Of a stretch of 36,421 nt of DNA, positions 19,252 through 26,916 are shown in pieces. The stretch's first letter is position 1. Every line of letters begins with the position of its first letter. Source of the stretch: Fidelibacterota bacterium. GTDB lineage: Bacteria; Fidelibacterota; Marinisomatia; Marinisomatales; UBA8229. Position numbers and translations under genes: made by a program. The notes beneath the pieces were generated by a model that saw nothing but the letters and a program-made list of their open reading frames with translations, was not told the origin of the DNA and did not search any database. The stretch covers positions 1 through 36,421 of the forward strand of contig DTUJ01000168.1 of the NCBI GenBank assembly GCA_012964235.1. The letters run 5' to 3'.

Positions 19252-19431
19252 TTCTCCCCTCTAAGTAAAACTTCTACTATATTCAAACCCCTTCTTATTT
19301 AATTTTCTTTCTTAAAATAGACTGTATGTAATTCCTTGCGTTGTTGGGAATATTTTGTGTAGAAACAAATCTAATATTCAAACGTAGGGAATAAGTAAGA
19401 ATGTAAAAATCCTCTTTAAATTACTAATAGT

Positions 19432-20403
19432 ATGATTCAGTTTGCTCATCCATGGTTTTTATTGTTAGCGGTTATTATTCCTGCTCTGATATGGTGGTAT
19501 CGTTTGTATGGAAAAAATCAGGAAGGTACCCTCAGGCTTTCTTCAATTGATTTGCTTCAGGGAAGATTCATTAGACAGGGAAAAAGACGTGTAAGAATTT
19601 TATCATCGATACAAATCGGTGTCTTGCTGCTTATAGTATTGGCACTGGCGCGTCCGAGGTTTGTCGATACCCTTGAAGAAACGACTGTCACCGTTGTGGA
19701 TATTGTAATGGTTGTTGATATTTCGAGTAGTATGCTTGCTGAGGATTTCAAACCCAATCGTCTTGAAGCGGTGAAAAAGACAGCGGCAAAATTTATAGAA
19801 AAGAGACCGGGAGACCGGATTGGCCTTCTGGTATTTGCGGGAGAGACATTCATTCAGTGCCCATTAACGGTAGATGCGCAGGTATTAAAAACACTCTTAG
19901 CAGAGGTAACCGTTGCTGAAAAGGATTACGATGGAACAGCAATCGGGATGGCTATCGCCAATGCTACAAATCGATTGCGAAGCAGTAAAGCCAAAAGTAA
20001 AGTAATGGTTCTTTTGTCAGATGGAAGCAACAACGCCGGGGAATTGGATCCCCTCACTGCCGCAGGTTTAGCAGCTGAATTTGATATCAGGATCTACACA
20101 ATTGGTGCTGGAACGAACCAATCTGTAACATATATTCCTAACCGTGGCTATATCCGTAATGAAATTGACGAGAAAACACTTCAAGCGATCGCGGAGGAAA
20201 CTCACGGCAGGTATTTTCGTGCGACCGATGAAGAAACATTAGAAGATATTTATGAAGAAATCAATCAACTGGAACGAACGGAAATTGAAGTACGGGAATA
20301 TACCCGCTACGAAGAACTTTATGGTTGGTTTTTAATTCCAGCTCTAATATTCAGCTTTGGTTTTGAAATTTTAGAGCGATTTGTTTTCAGGAGAAAATCG
20401 TAA
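19432..20403 (+). CDS. batA: BatA: membrane-anchored von Willebrand factor A protein
   Basis: This is the first gene of a five-gene Bat (Bacteroides aerotolerance) set. A membrane segment lies at residues 5-21 and another at 57-75. The VWA domain has the metal-ion-dependent adhesion site motif D-x-S-x-S (D96, S98, S100) with TVDAQ and LLSDGSNNAGE further on. A C-terminal helix sits at about 295-315. It has 323 residues. The family works in the envelope in stress and oxygen tolerance, but the exact mechanism is unclear. The MoxR ATPase and DUF58 genes usually found upstream are not here. It overlaps batB by 1 nt (TAATG). There is no clear Shine-Dalgarno site. Confidence 0.92.
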   Translation: MIQFAHPWFLLLAVIIPALIWWYRLYGKNQEGTLRLSSIDLLQGRFIRQGKRRVRILSSIQIGVLLLIVLALARPRFVDTLEETTVTVVDIVMVVDISSSMLAEDFKPNRLEAVKKTAAKFIEKRPGDRIGLLVFAGETFIQCPLTVDAQVLKTLLAEVTVAEKDYDGTAIGMAIANATNRLRSSKAKSKVMVLLSDGSNNAGELDPLTAAGLAAEFDIRIYTIGAGTNQSVTYIPNRGYIRNEIDEKTLQAIAEETHGRYFRATDEETLEDIYEEINQLERTEIEVREYTRYEELYGWFLIPALIFSFGFEILERFVFRRKS

Positions 20404-21431
20404 TGGAGTGGAGATATCCATGGGTAATTATTTGTTTTGGGTTTTTACTTTTTTTCTGGATCGGACAGTTTTTAAGAAGAGGGCGTTCTCACTTTATCTT
20501 CAAATCAAGCACACCACAATTAGAGGCTAATTTATTGGGCAGGTTTGACCATCAAAAAAGATTATGGAAAAAGCGGATGGGTTTGTTTGGATTATCTTTT
20601 CTGATTGTTTCTGCTTCAGGACCCCAGATAGGAACAAAGGTAAAACCTATTGAGCGAAAAGGTGTTGATTTAGTTTTCGTTGTGGATGTTTCCATCAGTA
20701 TGGATGCTGAAGATGTAAAACCGAGCCGGCTTCAAAAGGCAAAATTCGAGATATCTCAAATAATCAAACAACTTAAAGGGGATCGGGTAGGAATCATAGT
20801 TTTTGCTGGCTCTAGTCACATATATCTTCCATTGACAGCAGATTACGAAGCAGCCCAATTATTTTTAGATGGTATTGACACAAATATGATTCCTACTCAG
20901 GGAACATCCATCAGTTCAGCCTTGAATTCAGGATTGACTGCATTTATTACTGAGGAAAGTAAAAAATATAAAGTTATTATAATTATTACAGATGGCGAAG
21001 ATCATGAAGGGGAAGCAGTCGAGATAGCAGAGAAAGCAGCAAGAACAGGAATCATCATTCATACGGTTGGAGTTGGTTCTGTAACAGGGTCTTTGATTCC
21101 AATCAAAAGTCAGAATGGGGTACCAAAGGAATATAAGCGTGATCGTCAAGGGAAACTCGTGACGTCAAAATTGAATGAAATGGCGCTCAGGGAAATTGCT
21201 GATGCGGGAAATGGTATATATGTCCGTTTTGACAACCGTTTAACAGGTCATCGGAATTTGATTCAAGCTATTGATTCAATGGAGAAAAAAATCATAAGTA
21301 CTCATGAATTTTCAGAATTTGAAGATCGGTATCAGGTTTTCGCAATCATTTCATTGTTATTTTTTATCATTGGTTTTATGTTCCCAACCAAAAAAATGCA
21401 GAAAGATACTTGGAGAGGTAGAATTGTTTAG
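20403..21431 (+). CDS. batB: BatB: membrane-anchored von Willebrand factor A protein
   Basis: This is the paralogous second VWA protein of the Bat set. Two N-terminal membrane helices precede a VWA domain with an intact MIDAS motif (D95, S97, S99 in DVSIS), and ITDGEDHEGEAVEIAE follows. A C-terminal hydrophobic helix (YQVFAIISLLFFIIGFMF) ends the protein. At 342 residues it is typical. BatA and BatB probably form a membrane complex with their VWA domains in the periplasm or cytoplasm; the side is not decidable from sequence. Its 3' end overlaps batC by 8 nt. Confidence 0.93.
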   Translation: MEWRYPWVIICFGFLLFFWIGQFLRRGRSHFIFKSSTPQLEANLLGRFDHQKRLWKKRMGLFGLSFLIVSASGPQIGTKVKPIERKGVDLVFVVDVSISMDAEDVKPSRLQKAKFEISQIIKQLKGDRVGIIVFAGSSHIYLPLTADYEAAQLFLDGIDTNMIPTQGTSISSALNSGLTAFITEESKKYKVIIIITDGEDHEGEAVEIAEKAARTGIIIHTVGVGSVTGSLIPIKSQNGVPKEYKRDRQGKLVTSKLNEMALREIADAGNGIYVRFDNRLTGHRNLIQAIDSMEKKIISTHEFSEFEDRYQVFAIISLLFFIIGFMFPTKKMQKDTWRGRIV

Positions 21432-22245
21432 GAGAGGATTTAAAAGAGAATATTTGAAAAGCAGTACACTAGTGGTTCTTTTCCTGTTCGTTTCTCTGGC
21501 TTTTTCGGTGGATAAAGGGATGAAAGAATACAAACGAAATAATTTTGATGAAGCCAGAAAATATTATGAATCTGTTCTTGAGGAAAGGAAGAACGACTCT
21601 GCTGCTAATTTTGGATTAGGAGTATCAGCTTACCAACAAGGTGATATTAAATCGGCCATGGAAGCATTTGATCGTATACTAAGAGATGATGAGCCAGAAT
21701 TAAAAGCAAAATCTTATTACAATATGGGGAATATCCTATACGAACAGCAGAGGTCCGAAGAAAGTCTTGCATTTTTTAAAAAAGCCTTAGAGTTGGATCC
21801 TGACGATACAGATGCAAAATTCAATTACGAGATCCTCAAATATCATTTGCGGCCCCAAGAACAGCAACAGCAGAATGATAATGACAAAAATTCGGAGAAC
21901 CAGGAAGAATCGGAACAAAGCAAGCAGGAAAACCAAAGCACAGAAAAAGAAGAAGATAAAACTCAACAACAGTCTGAACAAGGAGATAAAGGGCAAGAAA
22001 AGGAAAAGTCAGAAAAAAACCAGGGAGAGAAAGACAAAGAACAGGAAAAAATGGCCCAAGAACAAGGGAAGGAAGAACAAGAGGGAAAAGGGATACCTGA
22101 ACCCCAAAAAAGCGAAGAAGACGGGGATAATCAGGATCGTATGAATGCCCAGGCCATTCTGGATGCATTAAAGGAAAAGGAAAAAATCCATCAGAAGCGA
22201 CAGATTGCACGAGCAAAATCCAAAAAATTGGAAAAGGATTGGTAA
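21424..22245 (+). CDS. batC: BatC: TPR-repeat protein with low-complexity charged tail
   Basis: The start is most likely TTG 21424, because GGAGAGG lies 5 nt upstream; the track's 21304 start runs deep into batB. This gives a signal or anchor segment (STLVVLFLFVSLAFS). Three TPR-like repeats follow (about residues 36-140), with YYNMGNILYEQQRSEESLAFFKKALE as the clearest. The last 120 residues are an almost pure Glu/Gln/Lys/Asn/Ser stretch, a typical BatC feature, ending in a basic helix. The low-complexity tail produces long shadow ORFs on both strands. It probably acts as a periplasmic scaffold for the Bat proteins. It overlaps batD (TAATG). Confidence 0.9.
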   Translation: MFRRGFKREYLKSSTLVVLFLFVSLAFSVDKGMKEYKRNNFDEARKYYESVLEERKNDSAANFGLGVSAYQQGDIKSAMEAFDRILRDDEPELKAKSYYNMGNILYEQQRSEESLAFFKKALELDPDDTDAKFNYEILKYHLRPQEQQQQNDNDKNSENQEESEQSKQENQSTEKEEDKTQQQSEQGDKGQEKEKSEKNQGEKDKEQEKMAQEQGKEEQEGKGIPEPQKSEEDGDNQDRMNAQAILDALKEKEKIHQKRQIARAKSKKLEKDW

Positions 22246-23975
22246 TGATTAAATTTCCACCTTCAATTTTATTATTGACAGTGTGCTTTGGATTACATTC
22301 CTATGCTTTTGCTGCAAAAGTTACTGCATCAGTAGATGCAACCAGTATCAGTCAAAATGATGTGTTTACGTTCAAGATAGAGGCAAAAGATGCAGAATCT
22401 AATCCCAAAGTCGATATTACACCTCTGTTGAAAAACTTTTCAGTCGTAAGTGGCCCAAGCCAACAGACCAGCATGTCCTGGATAAATGGGAAAATGCAGA
22501 CTTCACGTAATTTGACCTGGACCTTAGTTCCAATGAAAACCGGAACATTAACCATTCCATCATTGTCCGTATACGTAGGTAATAAATCTTTTCGGACGAA
22601 AACCATTCGAATGAAAGTATCTAGGGGTAAACAATTAGCTGAAGCAAAGGATCTTTTTCTAATGGTGGAATTGGATAAATCGGAAGTGTATCCAGGAGAA
22701 CAGGTAACAGTTATCTATAAATTATTTACAAGAGTAAACATGTCTATTCAAGACCTTGAAATGCCAAAATTTGTTGGATTCTGGGTTGAGGAATTGTTTG
22801 CTCCAAACCGTGTAGAATTTCGGAAGGTAAATTTAAAAGGCATTCAATATAATGTTGCCCAATTGTATTCTGCGGCTCTTTTCCCAACGAAAACCGGAGA
22901 GCTTTTTTTAGACCCAATGAAGGTAAAATGCAATGTTACTGTTAAAAACAAAAAGCGACGGAAAAGTATCTGGGATGATCCCTTCTTTGATTCATTTTCC
23001 CGTCAGCAAACTGTTCCTAAAGTTCTCCTTACAGAAAAAACTTTGATAAATGTTAAACCGTACCCAAATGGCAAACCAGCGGATTTCACCGGAGCTGTAG
23101 GATCATTTACTTTATCTGCATTTGCAGATATGAAGTCGGTCAAGGCTAATGAAGCTATTACTTTAAAAGTGAAATTACAGGGGACTGGAAATATCTCTAT
23201 GTTTAGTCTTCCAGAATTTGATTTTCCCCAAACTTTGGAGGTATTTCCACCTACTTCAACCATAAAAAAGGAACCATTGCGTGATAATATTACTGGATCG
23301 GTTTCTTGGGAATATATCTTGATTCCACGTCAAGAAGGGAGATTCATTATTCCCAGAATAGAATTACCATTTTTCGATTCTAAAACTGAAAAATGGAACA
23401 GAACATCCACCCGTCCAATTCAAATTTCAGTATTACCCGGTGAAACTTCTGCGGAAGTTTCCTCAGGATTGACAAAGGAGGAGGTTGTGCTTCTGGGAAG
23501 TGATATCCGTTACATCCGCAGGGAAATTCCTCAGTGGATATATAGAAAATATTCAGGCATTTCATTTGAAATTCTAACCCTTTATGGACTCTCACTCATT
23601 TTCTTTATTTCACCTGGATTTATGAAAAACATACAAAGAAAAAAAGGAGGGACTGAAGATATTCGTCGGTCAAAAAAAGCTTTAAAAACCGCCATGAGAG
23701 CTCTGAACAAAACTCAGGGAGACATTTTTTCACATGCATCCCGAATTCAGTATCGCTATTTGAAAGATAGATTTCTATTGTCCACGGATAATCTTGATCC
23801 TTTAACTGCGGAATCACTTTTAGCAAATAGCATTCCAGATGGTGAATTGAAAGAACTGGTTCATATGTTGAAGATCTGTGATACGGGACAATATTCCCCC
23901 GGGAAAAAAGCTGAAGAAAAGAACCTCATTACTGATGTAAAATCTCTCTTAAAACGGATTGATGCTCATGCATAA
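22245..23975 (+). CDS. batD: BatD family protein (oxygen-tolerance protein)
   Basis: BatD has a signal peptide (MIKFPPSILLLTVCFGLHSYAFA), then large beta-rich repeats of the BatD family. Examples are VTASVDATSISQNDVFTFKIEA near the N-terminus and the second repeat VELDKSEVYPGEQVTVIYKLF. A single transmembrane helix sits around residues 440-460 (ILTLYGLSLIFFISPG), and a cytoplasmic helical domain of about 110 residues ends the protein. It has 576 residues. The start is ATG 22245; the track uses a TTG 6 nt earlier. It follows batC with a one-base overlap, and the last bases overlap batE. The role is envelope stress and aerotolerance by family, mechanism unknown. Confidence 0.92.
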   Translation: MIKFPPSILLLTVCFGLHSYAFAAKVTASVDATSISQNDVFTFKIEAKDAESNPKVDITPLLKNFSVVSGPSQQTSMSWINGKMQTSRNLTWTLVPMKTGTLTIPSLSVYVGNKSFRTKTIRMKVSRGKQLAEAKDLFLMVELDKSEVYPGEQVTVIYKLFTRVNMSIQDLEMPKFVGFWVEELFAPNRVEFRKVNLKGIQYNVAQLYSAALFPTKTGELFLDPMKVKCNVTVKNKKRRKSIWDDPFFDSFSRQQTVPKVLLTEKTLINVKPYPNGKPADFTGAVGSFTLSAFADMKSVKANEAITLKVKLQGTGNISMFSLPEFDFPQTLEVFPPTSTIKKEPLRDNITGSVSWEYILIPRQEGRFIIPRIELPFFDSKTEKWNRTSTRPIQISVLPGETSAEVSSGLTKEEVVLLGSDIRYIRREIPQWIYRKYSGISFEILTLYGLSLIFFISPGFMKNIQRKKGGTEDIRRSKKALKTAMRALNKTQGDIFSHASRIQYRYLKDRFLLSTDNLDPLTAESLLANSIPDGELKELVHMLKICDTGQYSPGKKAEEKNLITDVKSLLKRIDAHA

Positions 23976-24720
23976 ATGGATATCAGTATTTATCATTAAT
24001 GTTGTTCTGTTAACAGCACAACAAGCTGAAATAGATTCATTGTTCATGCAGGCAAACCAAGCAATGGATGAACAATCTTATAGACAAGCTGTGATTAATT
24101 ATGAAAAGATTTTACAAATGGGGATTGATCATCCGGATCTTTATTACAATCTTGGAAATGCATATTATAGGATGGGTATATATGGTCAAGCGGTTTGGGC
24201 ATATGAAAAGGGACTCCAATTCACTCCTCGTGATCCAGACCTGAATTTTAATCTTGATTTGACAAACACAAGGGTCCGGGATAGGATTGAAGTGCCGGAA
24301 ACATTTTTTCTGCTGGAATTTTACCGATCAATAAAAAATATGTTTACTATCCAAGATGCCATTTTTCTAGGAGCACTCTTTCTAGTCATTTCAGCTTTAT
24401 TATTTGGACTTGAAAAAATGAAATGGTTGAGGATTCCATTTTCATCCCGTATTATTGGCAGTTTCATTATTCTTTCTGTTCTGGTTCATGGAATCACACT
24501 GGATAAATATTTGGCTTTGTCAGAAGTCCATGAGGGCATTGTTGTCTTTAGAGAAGTAGAAGCTTTTTCTGCTCCGTTCCGCCGTGAGGATGCAGTATTA
24601 TTCAGAATTCATGAGGGTGTTAAACTGGAAATAAAACAGAAGCAACCAGAATGGATTGAAATTGTATTACTTGATGGGAAAAAAGGCTGGATTCAATCCA
24701 AATCAGTTAGAGAATTATGA
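23968..24720 (+). CDS. batE: BatE: TPR and SH3-like domain protein
   Basis: This is the last Bat protein. I use ATG 23968 because MHKWISVFIINVVLLTA makes a short signal peptide; ATG 23962 is equally possible. Two or three TPR motifs follow (DLYYNLGNAYYRMGIYGQAVWAYEKGL is the clearest), then two membrane helices (about 115-165). A C-terminal bacterial SH3-like domain ends in WIEIVLLDGKKGWIQ. This TPR-TM-SH3 order is characteristic of BatE. The stop overlaps the ATG of the SPOR gene (ATGA), so that protein probably belongs to the same transcript. Confidence 0.9.
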   Translation: MHKWISVFIINVVLLTAQQAEIDSLFMQANQAMDEQSYRQAVINYEKILQMGIDHPDLYYNLGNAYYRMGIYGQAVWAYEKGLQFTPRDPDLNFNLDLTNTRVRDRIEVPETFFLLEFYRSIKNMFTIQDAIFLGALFLVISALLFGLEKMKWLRIPFSSRIIGSFIILSVLVHGITLDKYLALSEVHEGIVVFREVEAFSAPFRREDAVLFRIHEGVKLEIKQKQPEWIEIVLLDGKKGWIQSKSVREL

Positions 24721-25166
24721 AAATAATAACTGTGTTATTATATATTTCTCTCTTGTCTTGTATTGCTTTCAGTCAGGAGCAGGATGAATCGATTGATCCA
24801 AACACTTTAATTGATTATAAGCCCAATTGGCCTATCGTCGTTAATCCGCTTTTGGATATGGAAAATCTTAAAAATAATGAAGATGTGAGGGATACTTCGG
24901 AGATCATAATAGAAGGATATCGTGTCCAGGCTTTGGTTACCCGGAATACACATAGTGCAGATAGTATCCGTGCGGTTCTGTCTGATAAAATTGATGAGGA
25001 TGTTTATATAACATATGAAGTTCCATATTATAAAATTCGTGTGGGGAATTGCGTTGACCGAAAACAAGCGGAGGAACTTAAGCTGAAATTGGTGGAACTT
25101 GGTTATGCTTCCGCATGGATCATAAGAACCCGCGTGAAAGCTCCTGAATTTATCAGGGAATATTAG
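24717..25166 (+). CDS. Secreted SPOR-domain protein
   Basis: This is a 149-residue protein with a signal peptide (MKIITVLLYISLLSCIAFS, cleavage before QEQDE). The C-terminal 75 residues form a SPOR domain (YRVQALVTRNTHSADSIRAVL ... YYKIRVGNCVDRKQAEELKLKL). The SPOR fold binds denuded glycan strands of peptidoglycan, often at division sites. The only cysteine beyond the signal is in the GNC turn. Its overlap with batE suggests coupling of the Bat complex to the cell wall, which is an inference. An alternative reading as a lipoprotein (LLSC) is possible. Confidence 0.83.
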   Translation: MKIITVLLYISLLSCIAFSQEQDESIDPNTLIDYKPNWPIVVNPLLDMENLKNNEDVRDTSEIIIEGYRVQALVTRNTHSADSIRAVLSDKIDEDVYITYEVPYYKIRVGNCVDRKQAEELKLKLVELGYASAWIIRTRVKAPEFIREY

Positions 25167-25254
25167 TTTTTTAATCTGGGAATATCTTTTTTGGGATTTA
25201 GATATATTTTATATTCACATCCTTATTTTTTACGGACATTTGTTGGTTTTATTT

Positions 25255-25327
25255 GGGGCCATAGCTCAGTTGGGAGAGCGCCTGAATGGCATTCAGGAGG
25301 TCGTCGGTTCAATCCCGTCTGGCTCCA
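25255..25327 (+). tRNA. tRNA-Ala (anticodon GGC)
   Basis: This is a full cloverleaf of 73 nt. The acceptor stem GGGGCCA/TGGCTCC has one G-U pair. The D arm is GCTC/GAGC, and the anticodon stem CCTGA/TCAGG has loop ATGGCAT, giving anticodon GGC. The T arm GTCGG-TTCAATC-CCGTC has one T-T mismatch. Discriminator A, CCA not encoded. It decodes GCC/GCU alanine codons. The minus-strand ORF at 25223-25423 in the track is a shadow of this gene. Confidence 0.96.
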
Positions 25328-25371
25328 CTGATTTGAATAATAAATGTTAAACCACGATCTGACTTGATAAA

Positions 25372-25953
25372 ATGGAAATAAATCAGGACATGAATAAAGA
25401 AAATTATTCGTTAGAATCTTCAAAACTGGTAACCAGCAACATTGCTCCTATTTTTCATGTGTTGTCCAATGAGCAGCAAATTCTTCAGAGAACAGATCAA
25501 AAAGCGTTTACTATGCTTTCTATCTTAGGGGTCTTCATGGTGTTTTTTATTGTTCATTTTTTGAAAATCCAATTAGACTGGTTTAAATTTATAATGGTTG
25601 TCATTTATTTTATATCTGCATTTCTTGCAATCATAAACCTTGTTCTTGTTATAGTTCCAAAAGTGAAAAAACGTGAACCTCAGGAATTGAATCCAACCTA
25701 TTTTGGTGGTATCAGCCAGTTTGAAAACCAGGAAGAATATAGTTCACATTTTCGAGAAGTGTTTACCAATGACGATAAAACGTTCACAATGTTTGCAAAT
25801 CAGGTATTCGCCCTGGGAAGAATCAATGCGTATAAAAATCATGCAATAAAACGATCGATTTTATTTTTCATAATTGCCATTATTTCAGAATTATTTATTA
25901 TAATGGCTATGGCTTGGGGGCGAGCGGGTCCTTACCTGTTTCCAGGTGGGTAA
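25372..25953 (+). CDS. Pycsar-effector-type (DUF5706-like) membrane protein, orphan
   Basis: This is a predicted membrane protein of 193 residues with two N-terminal helices (about 48-65 and 72-95) and one C-terminal helix (about 165-185). The architecture and local patterns resemble the PycTM/DUF5706 family of Pycsar anti-phage effectors, in which cyclic CMP or UMP triggers membrane disruption. Examples are a leading helix with NEQQILQRTDQKAFTMLSIL, then NPTYFGGISQFENQEEY after the hairpin, and FANQVFALGRINAYKN before the last helix. No nucleotide cyclase lies next to it, so it is either an orphan or has another role. The start could be ATG 25372 or 25390. Its stop overlaps the ATG of a collagen-like lipoprotein, suggesting co-expression. 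The assignment is by remembered pattern and is moderate. Confidence 0.6.
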   Translation: MEINQDMNKENYSLESSKLVTSNIAPIFHVLSNEQQILQRTDQKAFTMLSILGVFMVFFIVHFLKIQLDWFKFIMVVIYFISAFLAIINLVLVIVPKVKKREPQELNPTYFGGISQFENQEEYSSHFREVFTNDDKTFTMFANQVFALGRINAYKNHAIKRSILFFIIAIISELFIIMAMAWGRAGPYLFPGG

Positions 25954-26468
25954 TGCAAAAGTTCGCCTTATGTTTGATATTATTTTTTGGGTGTATGTCC
26001 ACCACAACTGCGCCAATTGTTGGCCCAGCTGGTCCTCCTGGTCCTCAAGGTGAACAAGGTCCTGAAGGACCTTCAGGACAAAATGGAGAATCTGTTCCCA
26101 AAGAATTGGTTTTAGAACTTAAGAATACATTGGAAGAATTAAATAACTCCAAAAAGAGTTTAAGAGAAGAAATCGTTGGAACTGTACATTATGTTTTCGG
26201 AATTGCTCCTCCAAGAATCGGATTTTTAAGTTTGACATCATTTGGGAATCTTTATCAACTGAAAAATAAAAACCCAATCACAAGGGGAGACTCCTTTCTG
26301 TTGCTGGGCAGGATTGATTTAAGAAATGACTTTATTTCGCTTTCGGTACTTCCTGGATCAGATGATATTCAACAATCTTTTTTAGCAATCACTCAAAATG
26401 GAGAATCGTATGAGTCAGCTGATCTGAAAAATTGGTCTCAAAAGGAAAGAATTCCTCTAGAACAGTAA
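25953..26468 (+). CDS. Collagen-like repeat lipoprotein
   Basis: This protein has 171 residues from ATG 25953, which overlaps the preceding stop (TAATG) and follows GGTGG. The track's 25914 start lies inside the upstream gene. The N-terminus MQKFALCLILFFGC looks like a lipoprotein signal with Cys14 as the lipid site. Directly after it come eight Gly-X-Y triplets (GPAGPPGPQGEQ and so on), a short collagen-like stretch. A coiled-coil-like segment (LKNTLEELNNSKKSLREE) and a compact beta-rich C-terminal domain of about 90 residues follow. The Gly-X-Y stretch plus coiled coil suggests a trimeric surface stalk. The function is unknown. Confidence 0.72.
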   Translation: MQKFALCLILFFGCMSTTTAPIVGPAGPPGPQGEQGPEGPSGQNGESVPKELVLELKNTLEELNNSKKSLREEIVGTVHYVFGIAPPRIGFLSLTSFGNLYQLKNKNPITRGDSFLLLGRIDLRNDFISLSVLPGSDDIQQSFLAITQNGESYESADLKNWSQKERIPLEQ

Positions 26469-26507
26469 TAATTTTCACCAAATTTCACTGTATCATACTA
26501 TCAAATA

Positions 26508-26843
26508 ATGAATCAAGACAAAAAATGCAATGTAGTTTATTCCACAGATCCGAATTTTGAGAATAATTATAATGATATAAATGATCCTGACACGATTGAA
26601 ACTTATAACCAGAATATTCGTATTTGGCTCGATCGTCGAGGCGGAGGGAAGATATTGACTGTGATAAAGGGATTTAAGGGGCCTGCTGCTGATCTGGAAT
26701 TACTTGGGAAAGAGTTAAAGAAACGTTGCGCTGTTGGAGGAACAGTTAAAGATAAAATGATCCAAATTCAAGGGGACCAGAGGGATAAAATCCTCAGAAT
26801 TCTAACTGAAAAGGGGATCAAAGCAAAAAAGGCAGGCGGATGA
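26508..26843 (+). CDS. yciH: Translation initiation factor SUI1/YciH-like
   Basis: This 111-residue protein has a C-terminal SUI1/eIF1 domain: RRGGGKILTVIKGF, then LELLGKELKKRCAVGGTVKD and IQIQGDQRDKILRILTEKG. These are the classic YciH/eIF1 motifs. Bacterial YciH is thought to influence start-site fidelity or translation under stress. The 35-residue N-terminal extension is acidic and asparagine-rich. It lies 73 bp upstream of the selenoprotein gene; whether they share a transcript is unclear. Confidence 0.92.
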   Translation: MNQDKKCNVVYSTDPNFENNYNDINDPDTIETYNQNIRIWLDRRGGGKILTVIKGFKGPAADLELLGKELKKRCAVGGTVKDKMIQIQGDQRDKILRILTEKGIKAKKAGG

Positions 26844-26916
26844 GTATAATACTGTTCGAAGTTTTGATAAAGATCACAATACATTTTTAATAAAAGGATC
26901 CATAAATTACCCTATT

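Noticed and set aside
21787-22216. Several ORFs on both strands over the batC 3' region
   Set aside because: They arise from the low-complexity Glu/Gln/Lys tail of batC, which lacks stops in other frames; no signals or family patterns.
25223-25423. Minus-strand ORF of 66 aa
   Set aside because: It is the antisense reading of tRNA-Ala.
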